From positions 1-64,000 of the forward strand of contig DAOTVQ010000019.1 in the NCBI GenBank assembly GCA_034436355.1: 64,000 nt of DNA. Reading direction: 5' to 3'. Shown here piece by piece: positions 62,974 through 64,000 of this stretch. This stretch comes from CP2-2F sp034436355 (GTDB lineage Bacteria; Chloroflexota; Anaerolineae; Aggregatilineales; UBA2796). Under the pieces are notes generated by a model. That model did not search any database. It saw nothing but the letters and a program-made list of their open reading frames with translations, and was not told where the DNA came from. Both the position numbers and the translations under genes were made by a program. Position 1 is the stretch's first letter, and the number at the start of each line of letters is the position of its first letter.

Positions 62974-64000
62974 ATGCGCGTTTTACTCATGCTCAGCAGC
63001 ATGGCGATGGGCGGCGCAGAGCGCAACATCGCCGCCGTTGTGCCGCACATTAACGCCATAGACGGCGTTGAGCTGACGCTTGGCACGCTCAACAGGCGCC
63101 GCGATAGCCCATTGGCAGCCTTAATCGCAGAGAGTGGTGTGCCGCGTTTTGATCTGGGCGCTAAGCGCATGGTTGATCCGCGTGCGTGGCGGCGCTTTAC
63201 CGATTTTTTGCGCCGTGAACGCATAGACCTTGTGCATTCGCAAGATCAGGATACCAACATTTACAACGCGCTCTCGCGCCGCCGTTTAGGTATTCCTTCC
63301 GTGATGACGCGCCATGTGATGTTTGAGCCGTTCACTAACCTAAAAACACGCCTGCGCGCACAATTGGTGTTGCTTTCGGCGCGCTTCGGCGCAGATCGCG
63401 TCATCGCCGTCTCAGAGGCGGTGCGCCAACAGTTTGCGGTGCAGGCGCGCTTGCCGCTGGAAAAGATCGAGACTGTTTACAACGGCATTGAGCTAGAGAA
63501 ATTCAACACACGCCACAAGCGTGCCGAAACACGCGCTGCGCTCGGTTGGGCGCAGGATGCGCCTATCGTGATCATGGTGGCAGTGCTGCGCGGCGGCAAA
63601 GGGCATGAGGTGCTGTTTGAGGCAGTGCCGATGCTGCGCCAGCACATTCCTAATGTGCAGATCGCCTTGGTGGGCGATGGTGAAGAACGCGCTAAGCTAG
63701 AGGCACTTGCCGCACCCTATGCCGATGTGATCCACTTCCTAGGGCAGCGCATGGATGTGCCAGACTTGCTTGGCGCGGCGGATGCCCTTGTGCTGCCCAG
63801 TTGGAGTGAGGCATTGCCAACCGTGTTGATCGAGGCGGGCGCAGCCAGCCTGCCCTGTGTGGCAACAGACGTTGGCGGCACGGCGGAAATTGTGGTGGAT
63901 GGCGAGACAGGCTATGTGATTCCGAAGGGCGATTCCGCAGCGCTTGCCACGCGGCTTGCCGACCTGCTGAGCGATTCGGGGCGGGCGGCGCAGATGGGCG
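62974..64000 (+). CDS. GT4-family glycosyltransferase, C-terminus cut by window
   Basis: 342 codons visible from ATG 62974 (GGAG upstream, three bases after the deacetylase stop). Starts MRVLLMLSSMAMGGAERNIA with the GGAE loop, has VMVAVLRGGKGHEVLFEAV, and the donor-site PSWSEALPTVLIEAGAASLP (E-x7-E). Retaining GT-B enzyme for polysaccharide assembly. Confidence 0.93.
   Translation, partial: MRVLLMLSSMAMGGAERNIAAVVPHINAIDGVELTLGTLNRRRDSPLAALIAESGVPRFDLGAKRMVDPRAWRRFTDFLRRERIDLVHSQDQDTNIYNALSRRRLGIPSVMTRHVMFEPFTNLKTRLRAQLVLLSARFGADRVIAVSEAVRQQFAVQARLPLEKIETVYNGIELEKFNTRHKRAETRAALGWAQDAPIVIMVAVLRGGKGHEVLFEAVPMLRQHIPNVQIALVGDGEERAKLEALAAPYADVIHFLGQRMDVPDLLGAADALVLPSWSEALPTVLIEAGAASLPCVATDVGGTAEIVVDGETGYVIPKGDSAALATRLADLLSDSGRAAQMG

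Overview
The window looks like chromosome of a Chloroflexota bacterium, probably Anaerolineae-like. This is inferred from the gene set and from the many exported proteins that carry Thr/Pro-rich 'TPTPT' linkers; no rRNA or tRNA is present to confirm it. Base composition is moderately GC-rich except in a low-GC island at about 47.8-50.5 kb. The genetic code is standard: TGA ends many genes, including several ATGA overlaps. No tRNA, rRNA, CRISPR array, prophage or intact transposase was seen.

Regions. 0-8.3 kb: a minus-strand run of PEP carboxylase (cut by the window start), a degenerate argininosuccinate-lyase homologue, an alpha/beta hydrolase and a CPA-type cation/proton antiporter, followed by a divergent M14 carboxypeptidase. 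8.4-15.7 kb: a DUF4397 lipoprotein and a small GTPase-like protein, a DUF4258 protein, a secreted TAP-like peptidase, then a fumarase-alpha operon that ends with OMP-decarboxylase-like and OPRT-like proteins lacking catalytic residues. 15.9-17.5 kb: a compact D12 adenine methylase / wHTH / HNH nuclease unit. 17.6-20.3 kb: an operon of Tm-1-like (UPF0261), PEP-hydrolase-type TIM-barrel and small secreted proteins. 20.4-24.8 kb: signalling genes (Ser/Thr kinase, two-domain class III cyclase homologue, GAF histidine kinase). 24.9-40.3 kb: Nudix, TPR, DCC and YbjQ genes; asnS with a GlsB-like, a GNAT and a GH1 gene; CdaR/YbbR; two glycosyltransferases; leuS; and a 47-aa ORF.

40.3-50.6 kb is the most unusual part. 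IS5-type transposase debris and shared terminal repeats border an RHS polymorphic-toxin island. A secreted protein of about 2,500 residues (lectin-like domain, YD repeats, inserted FG-GAP-like repeats, PIN-like C-terminal toxin) is interrupted by one in-frame TGA exactly where the conserved Trp of GWTHNYN is expected. Downstream are a DUF3349-like immunity candidate, tandem 139-bp fragments of the RHS tip, a displaced second C-terminal cassette with its own putative immunity gene, and a further tip fragment.

50.7-64 kb holds a degenerate glycerol-1-phosphate-dehydrogenase-like protein and a HEAT-repeat protein, then an exopolysaccharide operon: Wzz fused to a degenerate GGDEF domain, an O-antigen-ligase-type polymerase, two tandem BcsB-like proteins, two GT4 glycosyltransferases and a polysaccharide deacetylase, running off the window end.

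A recurring theme is enzyme-family paralogues that keep the fold but lose catalytic motifs (ArgH-, PyrF-, PyrE-, G1PDH- and GGDEF-like).
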